Positions 8,077 through 15,853 of a stretch of 21,067 nt of DNA are shown here, piece by piece; the stretch's first letter is position 1; every line of letters starts with the position of its first letter. The position numbers and the translations under genes were made by a program. A model generated the notes under the pieces. The model ran no database searches, was not told the origin of the DNA, and was given only the letters and a program-made list of their open reading frames with translations. Source of the stretch: JAUVXJ01 sp034430275 (lineage in GTDB: Bacteria > Chloroflexota > Anaerolineae > UBA7937 > B3-Chlor). Location: contig DAOUEW010000228.1 in the NCBI GenBank assembly GCA_034430275.1, positions 1-21,067 on the forward strand. Direction: 5' to 3'.

Positions 8077-8388
8077 CTAGGAGCCGGCCCTAGCCTTCAT
8101 CTCCTTGGCCATGGCGCGCGTCGTCTCCTCCAGAAGTTGGAAGTATGTGTCTTCGTCAGTCATCACCAAGAACTTCTTCTCGTCCACCTCTTCCTTCAAA
8201 CGGCTCAGGAACTCTTCGTCCTCCAGTTGACCGGAGTCAAGCGCGAATCCGATGAGCCTGCTGGCCCCATCGATGAGCCGAAACGTGCCGTAGAGGTGAG
8301 GTTCGTTGACCAGCAGATGTGCGCTGGAGAAGAGGAAAGCCAGGATCTCGTAGAGACCCTCTTCGGAAACAACCATACGTGCAGTCAT
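8077..8388 (-). CDS. Small conserved protein, DUF6092-like
   Basis: A protein of 103 aa with no signal peptide or membrane segment. It is mostly helical in character, with LFSSAHLLVNEPHLYGTFRLIDGASRLI as its most distinctive stretch (split here by Tyr and Gly) and an acidic-basic C-terminal half. I associate this pattern with the uncharacterised DUF6092 family, from memory and with moderate certainty. The start ATG 8388 overlaps the stop of the nitroreductase (ATGA, 8385-8388), and AAGGAG lies eight bases upstream, implying translational coupling. An in-frame GTG at 8397 is a weaker alternative. Coupling to the nitroreductase suggests a shared role, but no function can be assigned. Confidence 0.75.
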   Translation of the reverse strand: MTARMVVSEEGLYEILAFLFSSAHLLVNEPHLYGTFRLIDGASRLIGFALDSGQLEDEEFLSRLKEEVDEKKFLVMTDEDTYFQLLEETTRAMAKEMKARAGS

Positions 8389-8906
8389 GACTCCCACTCC
8401 TTGCCGTAATAGTCAACGAAGGCCAGCTCCCTCAACTCCAGCCTTGGGGGTGGCGCGGGATCCTCCGCTGGATAGCCCAGCGTGAGCACGAGCATAGGCT
8501 CTACGTTCTCCGGCAAACCCAGAATCTCACTGATGGCAGACTTGGCGTATGACAACGCGACGCAGGTGCCGATACCCATCTCGTAGGCTGCCAGCATGAT
8601 GTTCTGCGCCGCTATGGAGCAGTCAGCCAGGTACAGGGCCTCTTTCCAGGCGTTGGCATCCGGCTCCTTGTCGGCACAGATCACAATGAAGGCGGCAGGC
8701 ATAGCGAAGATGCCAGGGGCGAACTTCCTGATCAGTTCCTTCTGCGATGGTGAGGTCACGACCACGAACCGCCATCTCTGCAAGTTGCCGCCCGACGGAG
8801 CCCACCTCGCCGCTTCCAGAAGCCTCTCCAGCTCATCCTTCGCAAGCGGCTTGTCGGTGAACTGTCTAATGCTTCTTCTGCCCTTGAGGGCGTCGATCAC
8901 ATCCAT
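8385..8906 (-). CDS. Nitroreductase-family FMN oxidoreductase
   Basis: A 173-aa protein of the nitroreductase fold. Family marks are RRSIRQF near the N-terminus (FMN phosphate contacts), AARWAPSGGNLQRWRFVVV, the dimer helix SIAAQNIMLAAYEMGIGTCV, and the C-terminal LTLGYPAE. Such enzymes bind FMN as dimers and transfer hydride from NAD(P)H to quinones, nitro groups, enones or halogenated rings. The start ATG 8906 has GGGGAGG nine bases upstream; GTG codons seven residues upstream are less likely. It lies 45 bases after the ABC ATPase gene and overlaps the next gene by four bases. In this operon a reduction of an unsaturated or aromatic ring before hydrolysis is a reasonable guess, not a demonstrated role. 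Confidence 0.9.
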   Translation of the reverse strand: MDVIDALKGRRSIRQFTDKPLAKDELERLLEAARWAPSGGNLQRWRFVVVTSPSQKELIRKFAPGIFAMPAAFIVICADKEPDANAWKEALYLADCSIAAQNIMLAAYEMGIGTCVALSYAKSAISEILGLPENVEPMLVLTLGYPAEDPAPPPRLELRELAFVDYYGKEWES

Positions 8907-8951
8907 GGAGTACAACCTCCCCACCACTATGGACTCAGTCCCCCGAGGGAC

Positions 8952-9923
8952 TCAGTCGTAAAGGTGACAAGCCACGAAGTGCCCCTCCACCTGTTCCTTC
9001 AGGCCTGGCTCGTCCTTGGAGCACCGGGCGTCCTCTCGCACGGGACAGCGAGGGGCGAAACGGCACACTCCCTCCTCACCTCCCAAGGTCGAGATCTCCC
9101 CTTCGAGGATGATCTCGTCGGCCTCGAACTCAGGATCAGCAACCGGCATCGCGGAGAGCAGGGCCTGGGTGTAGGGATGCATGGGCTCCGTGAAGATATC
9201 CTCGACCGAGCCCAACTCCAGGATTTTGCCCTGATACATCAGCGCCACCCGGTCGCAGATGTAGCGGATCACGGCCAGATCGTGGGAGATGAACAGGTAC
9301 GTCAGATTGAGCCTCTGCTGCAACTGGAGTAGCAGATCCAGCACCTGGGCCTGGACGGAGACGTCCAACGCCGACGTGGGCTCATCCAGGATCAGCATCT
9401 TCGGTTCGAGCGCCAGGGCCCGGGCAATACCGATTCTCTGTCTTTGTCCCCCGCTGAACTCATGGGGGTACCGATACAGGTGGTCTTCCATCAAGCCCAC
9501 CACGTCGATCAGTTCCCGGACCTTCGCATCCAGAGCACTGCCCTTGGCCCACTTGTGGACCACCAAGGGCTCACCAACGATCCTCTTCACGGTCATTCTT
9601 GGGTTCAGCGACGAGTACGGGTCCTGGAAGATCATCTGCATCTCGGAGCGATGCCCCCGCATCTCAGATTCCGACAACTGACAGAGATCCTGACCTTCGA
9701 AGAGAATCTCCCCCTCCGTGGGCTCGATCAACCGTAGTACGGTCTTGCCTACCGTCGTCTTGCCGGACCCCGACTCGCCCACGAGACCAAACGACTCGCC
9801 CTGCAAGATGGCCAAGTCCACCCCATCCACCGCCTTCACGTATCCCACCACGCGGCTGAAAAGGCCACCCTGCACCGGGAAATACTTCTTCAATCCTCGG
9901 ACTTCCAACAACACCTCAGCCAT
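8952..9923 (-). CDS. dppF: Peptide-type ABC importer ATPase, DppF/OppF
   Basis: A 323-aa ATP-binding subunit of a peptide/nickel-class importer. Walker A GESGSGKTT is at 49-57, the Q-loop at about 100 (MIFQDPYSSLNP), the signature SGGQ at 157-160, Walker B LILDEP at 177-182, and the switch His in LFISHDLAV. The long C-terminal extension holds the oligopeptide-transporter region with Cys residues (GVCRFAPRCP, then ARC). The YFPVQGG segment near the N-terminus is typical of the F rather than the D subunit. It pairs with the ATPase encoded 12 bases upstream to power uptake of the ligand delivered by the binding protein. The name reflects family; the transported molecule need not be a dipeptide. 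Confidence 0.94.
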   Translation of the reverse strand: MAEVLLEVRGLKKYFPVQGGLFSRVVGYVKAVDGVDLAILQGESFGLVGESGSGKTTVGKTVLRLIEPTEGEILFEGQDLCQLSESEMRGHRSEMQMIFQDPYSSLNPRMTVKRIVGEPLVVHKWAKGSALDAKVRELIDVVGLMEDHLYRYPHEFSGGQRQRIGIARALALEPKMLILDEPTSALDVSVQAQVLDLLLQLQQRLNLTYLFISHDLAVIRYICDRVALMYQGKILELGSVEDIFTEPMHPYTQALLSAMPVADPEFEADEIILEGEISTLGGEEGVCRFAPRCPVREDARCSKDEPGLKEQVEGHFVACHLYD

Positions 9924-9935
9924 CAGAACTCCCGT

Positions 9936-10973
9936 CTAGCCATAGAGGAAGCAACTGACTTCGTGACCATCGCCGATCTGGACCGGCGGTGGCGGCGGTT
10001 CCTCGGCGCAGCGTGGCATGGCATGCTCACAACGGGGATGGAACCTGCATCCCGGTGGTGGGTCCAGCAGATTGGGCACGGACCCTGGTATCCCCTGGAT
10101 CTCGCCCTTCTTCGTCCCATACGTCGGGATGGCCCTCATCAGCCCCACCGTGTAGGGGTGCTTGGGGCCCTTGAAGATGTCCAGGGCGCTTCCATACTCC
10201 ACCACCACCCCGGCGTACATCACCGCGACCTTCTGACACATCTTGGCCACCACACCGAGGTTATGGGTGATGAGGAGTACCGAGAGGTCCAACTCCTGCA
10301 CCAACTCCTCGATCAGACGCAGGATCTGGGCCTGGATGGAGACATCGAGGGCGGTAGTGGGCTCGTCTGCGATGAGCAGCGTTGGGGTTCCGGACAAAGC
10401 CGTGGCGATCAGCACCCGTTGTCTCATGCCACCGCTGAACTGGTGAGGGTAGTCGTTGATTCTCCTGGCAGCATCGGCGATGCCCACCCTGCTGAGCATC
10501 TCCAACGCCCTGTCTCTGGCCCCGCGCCGGAGCACTCGGACGCCCGGGACCAGGTTCCCCAGACCTCCCAGCATACTCAGTCGCGAAGCCTTCGACGTGT
10601 CTTGTCTGGAGCCTATGATGTCTATCATCTGGTCGCCGATGGAGAACACCGGGTTCAGGCTTGTGGTGGGGTCCTGGAAGATCATAGCCAGCTTCTGAGC
10701 CCTGAGGAGACGCATCTCTTCGGCGCTCTTCTTCAGGACATCCTCTCCTTCGAATAGGACCTCACCACCGGTGATCTCGCCGGGAGGACAGGGCACGAGG
10801 CGTGCAATGCTAAGGGCGGTCATCGTCTTGCCACAGCCGGTCTCCCCGACCAGGCCCAGGATGTCCCCGCGCCACATCTTGAGGTTGACGCCGTTGAGGA
10901 CTCTGGATACGCCGTCGAAGGTCCGGAAGTTGAGATGGAGGTCCTTGATCTCTACCAGCAAGTTGCTAGTCAT
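9936..10973 (-). CDS. dppD: Peptide-type ABC importer ATPase, DppD/OppD
   Basis: A 345-aa ATPase subunit. Walker A GETGCGKTM is at 43-51, followed by the Q-loop MIFQDPTTSLNP, the signature FSGGMRQRV, and Walker B LLIADEPTTALD. The C-terminal region has GCRFHPRC, then PRC, and a last CFLYG; in DppD homologues such cysteines can hold an iron-sulfur cluster. ATG 10973 is supported by GAGGAGT nine bases upstream. Reading from an upstream start at 11147 would run deep into the permease gene and is rejected. An insertion of about 30 residues between the Q-loop and the signature (KASRLSMLGGLGNLVPGVRVL) separates it from DppF. It is co-transcribed, with 20 bases to the permease and 12 to the second ATPase. 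Confidence 0.93.
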   Translation of the reverse strand: MTSNLLVEIKDLHLNFRTFDGVSRVLNGVNLKMWRGDILGLVGETGCGKTMTALSIARLVPCPPGEITGGEVLFEGEDVLKKSAEEMRLLRAQKLAMIFQDPTTSLNPVFSIGDQMIDIIGSRQDTSKASRLSMLGGLGNLVPGVRVLRRGARDRALEMLSRVGIADAARRINDYPHQFSGGMRQRVLIATALSGTPTLLIADEPTTALDVSIQAQILRLIEELVQELDLSVLLITHNLGVVAKMCQKVAVMYAGVVVEYGSALDIFKGPKHPYTVGLMRAIPTYGTKKGEIQGIPGSVPNLLDPPPGCRFHPRCEHAMPRCAEEPPPPPVQIGDGHEVSCFLYG

Positions 10974-10993
10974 GGCAGTCCGACTCCTCAACA

Positions 10994-11914
10994 CTACCTG
11001 CGTGCTCTGGGGTCGAGGAGATCTCTTATTCCATCGCCCAGCATGTTGAATCCGAACACAGTCAAGAACATGGCCACTCCAGGGAAGGTAGAATACCACC
11101 AGCCATAGGGAAGGAACTCCCGACCCTTGGAGATCATAGCTCCCCACTCAGGGATGGGAGGCTGGGCTCCCACTCCGATGAAGCCCAGCGCTGCCAGGTT
11201 CAAGACTGCAAGGCCGAAGTCCATGGAGGCCTTGACCATGATGGCGGAGAGGCAGTTGGGCAGGATGTGGCTGAAGATGATGCGCGGACGAGCCGCTCCC
11301 ACGCACCGTGCTGCTTCAACGTAGTCTTCCTCGCGAATAGACAGAACCTGGGCCTGTACCAGACGGCAGTAGCCAGGCCACCAGGTGATGGACAAGGCGG
11401 CCATGGCATGAAGGATGCTGGGACCCAGGGCAGCGGTTATGGCTAGAGCCAGGAATATCCCCGGCATAGTCAGGAAGATGTCCGTGACACGCATGATCAC
11501 TTCGTTGATCGCGCCGCCGAAGTAGCCGGCGATGCCGCCCAGTATGATGCCAATGAGCCCCCCAACAAGCACGATCACCGTTCCCGCGATCAGGGTGGTC
11601 TGCGTGGCCCAGATGGTGCGCGTGAAGATGTCGCGTCCGTACTCGTCGGTGCCGAACACGTTCTCCCTGGTAGGACCGGTGAGACGTTTCTCCACGTGGG
11701 TTGTGAACCCTGCATCGCCCGGATAGGGAACCCAGTAACGTCCCGTGAGGGCGACCAGCAGGAGGAAGACGATAATCACTACACCTACGATGGACAATCG
11801 GCTCCGTCGAAACCGGTAGAACCCACGACTCGTCTCATCAATGAAGCCCTGATGCTCAGCTCGCCAACGAGCCCACCAGCCCTTCGTCTCAACTGACACA
11901 GTCACCGCACGCAC
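10994..11914 (-). CDS. dppC: Peptide-type ABC importer permease, DppC
   Basis: A 306-aa inner-membrane permease with about six hydrophobic segments. The first helix (about 42-60) follows a cytoplasmic N-tail containing RRSRLSIVG, the usual OppC_N feature. FGTDEYGRDIFTR, a hallmark of DppC/OppC, comes next. The coupling loop facing the ATPase, REEDYVEAARCVGAARPRIIFSHILPN, is clear in two parts around AARCVGA. The protein ends GDGIRDLLDPRARR, as family members do. The start is GTG, either at 11914 or three codons later at 11905; neither has an ideal ribosome site, so the exact N-terminus is uncertain. It lies 20 bases downstream of the DppB gene. Confidence 0.93.
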   Translation of the reverse strand: MRAVTVSVETKGWWARWRAEHQGFIDETSRGFYRFRRSRLSIVGVVIIVFLLLVALTGRYWVPYPGDAGFTTHVEKRLTGPTRENVFGTDEYGRDIFTRTIWATQTTLIAGTVIVLVGGLIGIILGGIAGYFGGAINEVIMRVTDIFLTMPGIFLALAITAALGPSILHAMAALSITWWPGYCRLVQAQVLSIREEDYVEAARCVGAARPRIIFSHILPNCLSAIMVKASMDFGLAVLNLAALGFIGVGAQPPIPEWGAMISKGREFLPYGWWYSTFPGVAMFLTVFGFNMLGDGIRDLLDPRARR

Positions 11915-11934
11915 CTATTCCTGGGTATGAGTCA

Positions 11935-12948
11935 CTAGCCATAGCGAATACGCGGATCGATGACTCCGTACGAAAGATCTACCAACAGATTGATGATGGT
12001 AAACAGTAAGCCCACGCAAAGCGTGATGCCCATGATGGGCTGGAAATCCAGGGCCATGGCGGACTTGACGGCATACAAGCCTATGCCGGGCCAGTCGAAC
12101 ACGGTCTCTATCATCACCGAACCGCCCAATTGCCAGCCGATAAGGAATCCCAACATAGCCACTGTGGCGATAAGAGCATTCTTGAGCACGTACTTGAAGA
12201 GGATCACTCGCTCTGGAAGGCCGCTGGCCCTGGCCATGATCACGAAGTCTTTCTGCATCACCTCGAGGAGATCGGCCCTCAACAGCCTGGTGATCAAAGC
12301 AATGCCCAGCAGAGCTTGACAGAAGGCGGGAAGGGTGATGTACTTCAGAGCGATTCCAAACTTCTCCAGATCACCGGCCAGCAAGCTATCCACCAACAGC
12401 ATCCTGGTCACCGAATCAGGGAAGGGTATGCGCGGGTCGAAGCGCCCGCTGATGGGCAGAAGGTGCAGTTTCATGGTCAGAATCAACTGCAACACCATAC
12501 CCAGCCAGAAGACGGGCATGCTGATGGAAGAAAGGGCCACCACCCTGGAGAACTGGTCAGGCCATCTGTCCCTGAACACGGCTGCGGCCATGGCCATAGG
12601 CACGCCAATGGCGACTGCAAGACAAGTGGACACCAGCACCAGTTCCAACGTCGCCGGGAAGTAACGCCTCAGGTCCATAGCCACCGGATGCCGGTTCATC
12701 ATGGAGGTGCCAAGGTCACCCTTCAGCACGCCACTCATGTACTGGAAATACTGGAGATACAGGGGCTTGTCGAGACCGAACTCCTCCTCCAGTTTGTGGA
12801 TCTGCTCAGCGGTGGCCTGAGGGCCAGCGGCCAGCCTCACAGGATCCCCCGGCACAACGTGGGATATCGCGAAAGTGACGATGGACAGCCCGATGAGGAC
12901 CGGAATCATCAGCAGCAGTCGCCGTATCAAGTAATAACGGAGTCCCAC
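11935..12948 (-). CDS. dppB: Peptide-type ABC importer permease, DppB
   Basis: A 337-aa inner-membrane permease. The N-terminus YYLIRRLLLMIPVLIGLS is the classic first helix, followed by VVPGDPVRL. Five further helices follow; the cytoplasmic coupling loop contains DFVIMARASGLPE and the protein ends LSYGVIDPRIRYG, all typical of DppB/OppB. The start is GTG 12948, with AAGGTG just upstream. It heads the membrane part of the importer but is 400 bases from the binding-protein gene, with a stem-loop between them. It is likely made from the same transcript at a lower level than the binding protein. Confidence 0.94.
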   Translation of the reverse strand: MGLRYYLIRRLLLMIPVLIGLSIVTFAISHVVPGDPVRLAAGPQATAEQIHKLEEEFGLDKPLYLQYFQYMSGVLKGDLGTSMMNRHPVAMDLRRYFPATLELVLVSTCLAVAIGVPMAMAAAVFRDRWPDQFSRVVALSSISMPVFWLGMVLQLILTMKLHLLPISGRFDPRIPFPDSVTRMLLVDSLLAGDLEKFGIALKYITLPAFCQALLGIALITRLLRADLLEVMQKDFVIMARASGLPERVILFKYVLKNALIATVAMLGFLIGWQLGGSVMIETVFDWPGIGLYAVKSAMALDFQPIMGITLCVGLLFTIINLLVDLSYGVIDPRIRYG

Positions 12949-13348
12949 AGTTCACCTTCTCTCATCTGCGGATTCATGGGCAGCCCACCCGCCATGCCGT
13001 CACTACAGGGGATTACCGGAGCACCCAGGCCATCGTAGAAGCAGAGACTAGCTCGACGCGCTTGCCTCCTCCCTCACAAGCCGCGCATCGTATCTCGTCC
13101 GAGTGTGTACCGACGCCCAAGGGGAATACGCCTCCTGAGGTTACTGAAGCGCTAAGCCAGAGGTCCGCCAGCAGGAGGATTCGGTCCGCGCGCTAGCTGA
13201 ACACCGTGAAGTGGCCGATCATCCTAGCGTACCAGCCTCACCGCCGAGGTCGCTTCTCCATCGCCGTGCACACAACTCTGCATCCTACAACGACGACTGG
13301 TGGTGAGGGCACGACGCTTACGGCCGTGCCTCACCACCAAGTTGCGGA
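12949..13348. other. 400-bp intergenic region between binding-protein and permease genes
   Basis: No convincing gene is seen. A + strand open frame at 13206-13406 runs into the binding-protein gene on the other strand and has no family resemblance. The only clear structure is the stem-loop next to the binding-protein stop (13298-13339). A weak six-base inverted pair, CGCTAG (13191-13196) and CTAGCG (13224-13229), is also present. I found no clean - strand sigma-70 promoter before dppB. Confidence 0.6.
13298..13339 (-). terminator. Strong stem-loop after the binding-protein gene (partial terminator or mRNA stabiliser)
   Basis: TGGTGGTGAGGGCACG (13298-13313) and CGTGCCTCACCACCA (13325-13339) pair along 15 bases with one bulged G and an 11-base loop. 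It begins 10 bases beyond the stop of the solute-binding protein gene. On the - strand there is no T-run after it, so it is not a standard intrinsic terminator. In many binding-protein operons such hairpins protect the upstream mRNA and reduce read-through, giving more binding protein than permease; that role is inferred. Confidence 0.65.
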
Positions 13349-15088
13349 CTACCCTTCGATCCACAGGGGCCAGAAGTCGAGCGCGATGTACCCGGTGTAT
13401 TCGTAGCCTTTGACCCGGTCCGAGAAGCCGAGCATATTGGGTATGGTGTAGACCATGATCGCCGGGATATCCGCCATGATCATCCCTTGCATGTCCTTCA
13501 CCAGCTCCATCCTCTCTTCCGCGTCGGCCGTCCCCTCAGCCTCTTCCAGCACTGCATCGAAGTCCGCGTTCTTGTAGAAGCAGGAAGACTGGAAGGTGCC
13601 TCCTTCTGGCTTGTCCCAGAACTTGGAGTAGTACTGGTACCGGAACCACTGAGTGGCGATCGGACCGATATCATCAGCGATGGCGATCGTATCTGCTCCG
13701 GTGTCTGGGAATGTGGACATGGCAACCATGTCCGGCCACACCATGGGGACCAGATTCAGCGTGATGCCGAACTGAGCCAGTGGCTCGGCGAGCATCGTGC
13801 CCATGGCCTCTTCGAACGGCAACCCGGTCACGTACACGAAGTCTAGGTCCAATCCACCAGCCGCCCACTGCGTCTTGTCCAAATACTCCCGGGCTTTCTC
13901 CAGATCCTGACGGTAGAGTGGCTGGACGCTGGGGTCATGGCCTGGCACGCCGTCAGGTAGACAGCCAGTGAGTAGCGGACACAGTCCCGGGCCACCCTGC
14001 GTGGCGACAAAGCCTTCGTAGTCAAAGGCATGCGCCATGAACTTGCGGAAGTTGACGTCCGTGAACGGCTCCTTCTGGTTGTTCATCTTGATATACAAGC
14101 TCAAGAAGCCCGCGTTCACTTCGGTGTGGGTCCCTGGATTGTCGTCGATCAAGGACAAGTCATCCGCGGGGATTGTATCCACGACGTCAACCTCGCCGGC
14201 CAGCAAAGCCATTCGTCGCTCTGCGCTGTCGCGGATGATCCTCCAGATCACACCTGCAAGCCGACCTTCTTCCGGCCATCCGCGCCAGTAGTCGGGGTCC
14301 GCCTCGAGCTCATATACCGTTCCAGGCTCCCAGCGCTTGATTCTGAAGGGCCCTGAGCCGGCGGAGTTCTCCAGCAGCCACTGCTCTCCCTTATCGCCGT
14401 TGGACTCATGGGCCATCACCTCGTCGGGATTGGCAACGAAGACCGCTCCCGCGTATCCCAGTAGCCAGGGCAGGTCGGCGAAGGGTGTGGTAAGGACGAT
14501 ACGCAGGGTGTAGTCGTCCACGACTTCTATGCTGTCCTCGTTCATCACCGGCAGTATGTTGGCCGCCCGGGGCCTCTGGAATTCCAAGATGCCTTTGAGC
14601 GTCCATTCGACCGCGTGCGCCGTCAGCGGGGTACCGTCGTGGAACACGGCACGGTCATCGAGATGGAAAACCCATTCCCTGACGTCATCAGACACGTCGT
14701 AGCTCTTGCAGACATTGGGCGTCAGCTTAGGCGGCCATCCTTCCTGCCACCACAGCGAGTCGTAGACGGCTCGCATCATGGCGTTGATGGAGTAGTCTCC
14801 CCTATCCCGGGGATCCAGGGTGGGGATGTCTTGCCCGCCGGCATAGATTAGCACTTGTGGCTCAGCAGCCGGCTCGAGCGTGGCTGTCGGCTCGGGGGGC
14901 ACTGGCGTTGCAGTTGCACCCGGTGCCGCAGGCGCGGTGGTCGGTGTTGGTTCCGGTTCCGGCGTAGACGGCGCACCACACCTGGTGGCCAGGACAGCAC
15001 CACCACCCGCCAACAACTGAAGGAACCGCCGTCGCGTCACCTCTCGACGCAGTGCCTTCACCGCATCACTTTCCTCTCGCCTTCCCAT
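13349..15088 (-). CDS. ABC transporter solute-binding protein, family 5 (peptide/nickel class), Tat signal
   Basis: A 579-aa extracellular binding protein (SBP_bac_5). The N-terminus has a twin-arginine signal, TRRRFLQLLAGGG (18-30), then AVLATRCGAP with a possible lipidated Cys37. The residue before the cysteine is Arg, unusual for a lipobox. A Pro/Thr/Ala-rich linker (about 40-75) follows, a style I associate with Chloroflexota lipoproteins. The mature part shows YDSLWW, the DYTLRIVLTTPFADLPWLL region and SAGSGPFRIKRWEPG, the last a core SBP_bac_5 motif. ATG 15088 has GAGGAGG upstream. It captures the ligand and delivers it to the DppB/C permease pair. The family covers peptides, opines, nickel and glycosides, so the ligand is not fixed; the downstream enzymes suggest a cyclic amide or modified peptide. 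Confidence 0.92.
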   Translation of the reverse strand: MGRREESDAVKALRREVTRRRFLQLLAGGGAVLATRCGAPSTPEPEPTPTTAPAAPGATATPVPPEPTATLEPAAEPQVLIYAGGQDIPTLDPRDRGDYSINAMMRAVYDSLWWQEGWPPKLTPNVCKSYDVSDDVREWVFHLDDRAVFHDGTPLTAHAVEWTLKGILEFQRPRAANILPVMNEDSIEVVDDYTLRIVLTTPFADLPWLLGYAGAVFVANPDEVMAHESNGDKGEQWLLENSAGSGPFRIKRWEPGTVYELEADPDYWRGWPEEGRLAGVIWRIIRDSAERRMALLAGEVDVVDTIPADDLSLIDDNPGTHTEVNAGFLSLYIKMNNQKEPFTDVNFRKFMAHAFDYEGFVATQGGPGLCPLLTGCLPDGVPGHDPSVQPLYRQDLEKAREYLDKTQWAAGGLDLDFVYVTGLPFEEAMGTMLAEPLAQFGITLNLVPMVWPDMVAMSTFPDTGADTIAIADDIGPIATQWFRYQYYSKFWDKPEGGTFQSSCFYKNADFDAVLEEAEGTADAEERMELVKDMQGMIMADIPAIMVYTIPNMLGFSDRVKGYEYTGYIALDFWPLWIEG

Positions 15089-15421
15089 CGTTCTCGTTCC
15101 TCCTCTGTGCCTGCTCCATAGATCACGTCATGGCAGCGGAGATCTGAGTGCCGCTCCCACCTTCCAGGACAAGATGAGAACCCCCGGGCCCTGCTACCCG
15201 CCTTGCACATCTCCGCTCGCCAATTCACACGATGTAGGCTTCCATGTCTGGCAGGCTATCACCCCCTCTCATTGTTTAGTCACGTCCCTCTGCAGCGACG
15301 AACCGAGATTCCATAGATAGAGAAGCTTCAGCCAGGCTGAGCCTCTCATAGAGCCGAGATAGTTGGGATCGAACCTGTTGTGATGCGGTAGACACGCTGG
15401 CCGATGTGAATGTTCCGCCAT
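15089..15421. other. Non-coding region upstream of the importer operon
   Basis: This stretch should hold the promoter and leader of the - strand importer and catabolic operon. I find a good ribosome site for the binding-protein gene (GAGGAGG, about 15098-15104) but no convincing -35/-10 pair and no riboswitch I recognise. Short tRNA-like strings occur near 15363-15400 but do not fold. The region may also contain the decayed 3' end of the aroH remnant that precedes it. Confidence 0.5.
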
Positions 15422-15703
15422 TTAGGCAAGTATATCACAGAAGGCAACACCTGTCAAGTCAACTTGGGTGATAGACCAGCACAACTTGCCAACGGCCTTG
15501 GTCTGCGCAATGATGGTTCTGGCAAGCCGCGCGAAGCGAGGCATCCAGGTCAGGGGTGGTGGTGAGAAGGCGCTGGCCACATCCTCGAAGACGATGCCGT
15601 TGGCCTCCACCAAGCCCCTCAGAGGCGTCTCAGATGCCGTGAGGATGACCTGAGGCGTGTTCTCCTTCACCGTAGTAGCTCCTCGAACCCCCCGACGAAC
15701 CAT
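15422..15703 (-). pseudogene. aroH: Decayed chorismate mutase (AroH type)
   Basis: The first 45 or so codons read as a good AroH N-terminus: MVRRGVRGATTVKENTPQ, then VEANGIVFEDVASAF, with the catalytic Arg7 kept. At about 15564 a base appears to be missing. The next frame gives TTTPDLDASLRAA, which is the expected AroH continuation, and later RWQVVLV before a stop. The original frame then gives QVDLTG, where family members have the EMDVTG-like segment, but the catalytic Glu is Gln and the following Cys-Ile-Arg is lost. The reading ends at 15422, far short of ~120 aa. A fine ribosome site (AAGGAG) and an upstream promoter and terminator remain. AroH converts chorismate to prephenate for Phe/Tyr synthesis. 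Sequencing error could explain one shift but not the altered residues. Confidence 0.72.
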
Positions 15704-15718
15704 CGCTTGCTCCTTCAC

Positions 15719-15750
15719 AAAAAGAGAGCGTGGAGGTTGCTCCACGCTCT
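15719..15750 (-). terminator. Intrinsic terminator in the leader of aroH
   Basis: AGAGCGTGGAG (15750-15740) pairs perfectly over 11 bases with CTCCACGCTCT (15735-15725), with a four-base loop CAAC, followed by CTTTTT (15724-15719). It stands 15 bases before the aroH start on the same strand and about 30 bases after the stop of a possible leader peptide. GAGAGC (15780-15775) can pair with GCTCTC (15729-15724) in the 3' arm and so could undo the terminator. It can be read as an attenuator, or as the end of an unrelated short RNA. Confidence 0.8.
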
Positions 15751-15778
15751 TCTGTAGTACTGACCTTTGTCTAAGCTC

Positions 15779-15853
15779 TCACCCAGGGTCCGGCGGCCCT
15801 CCAGCGCGAAGCAGCGCCTCTAGAGGCATGTAGAGAAAGTAGTAGACGCCCAC
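15779..15853 (-). CDS. Possible aromatic-amino-acid leader peptide
   Basis: A GTG-started reading of 24 codons whose beginning is MGVYYFLYMPL: four of five consecutive residues are Tyr or Phe. It lies between a promoter (15965-15937) and an intrinsic terminator (15750-15719) in front of aroH remnants. In Phe and Tyr attenuators, ribosome stalling at such codons when charged tRNA is scarce prevents terminator formation. The ribosome site is weak (AGG nine bases upstream), the GTG lies in a small CACCA/TGGTG hairpin, and the frame remains open further upstream, so chance is a real alternative. Confidence 0.35.
   Translation of the reverse strand: MGVYYFLYMPLEALLRAGGPPDPG

Noticed and set aside
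10974..11147. Longer start for the DppD ATPase gene
   Set aside because: The extra part lies in the permease gene in another frame and has no family resemblance; ATG 10973 has GAGGAGT upstream.
15363..15400. tRNA-like strings: GGATCGAACC and GGTAGACACGCTGG, resembling a T-arm complement and a Leu-type D-arm
   Set aside because: The two lie in opposite orientations, the T-arm string has no matching stem, and no acceptor or anticodon stem can be drawn around either.
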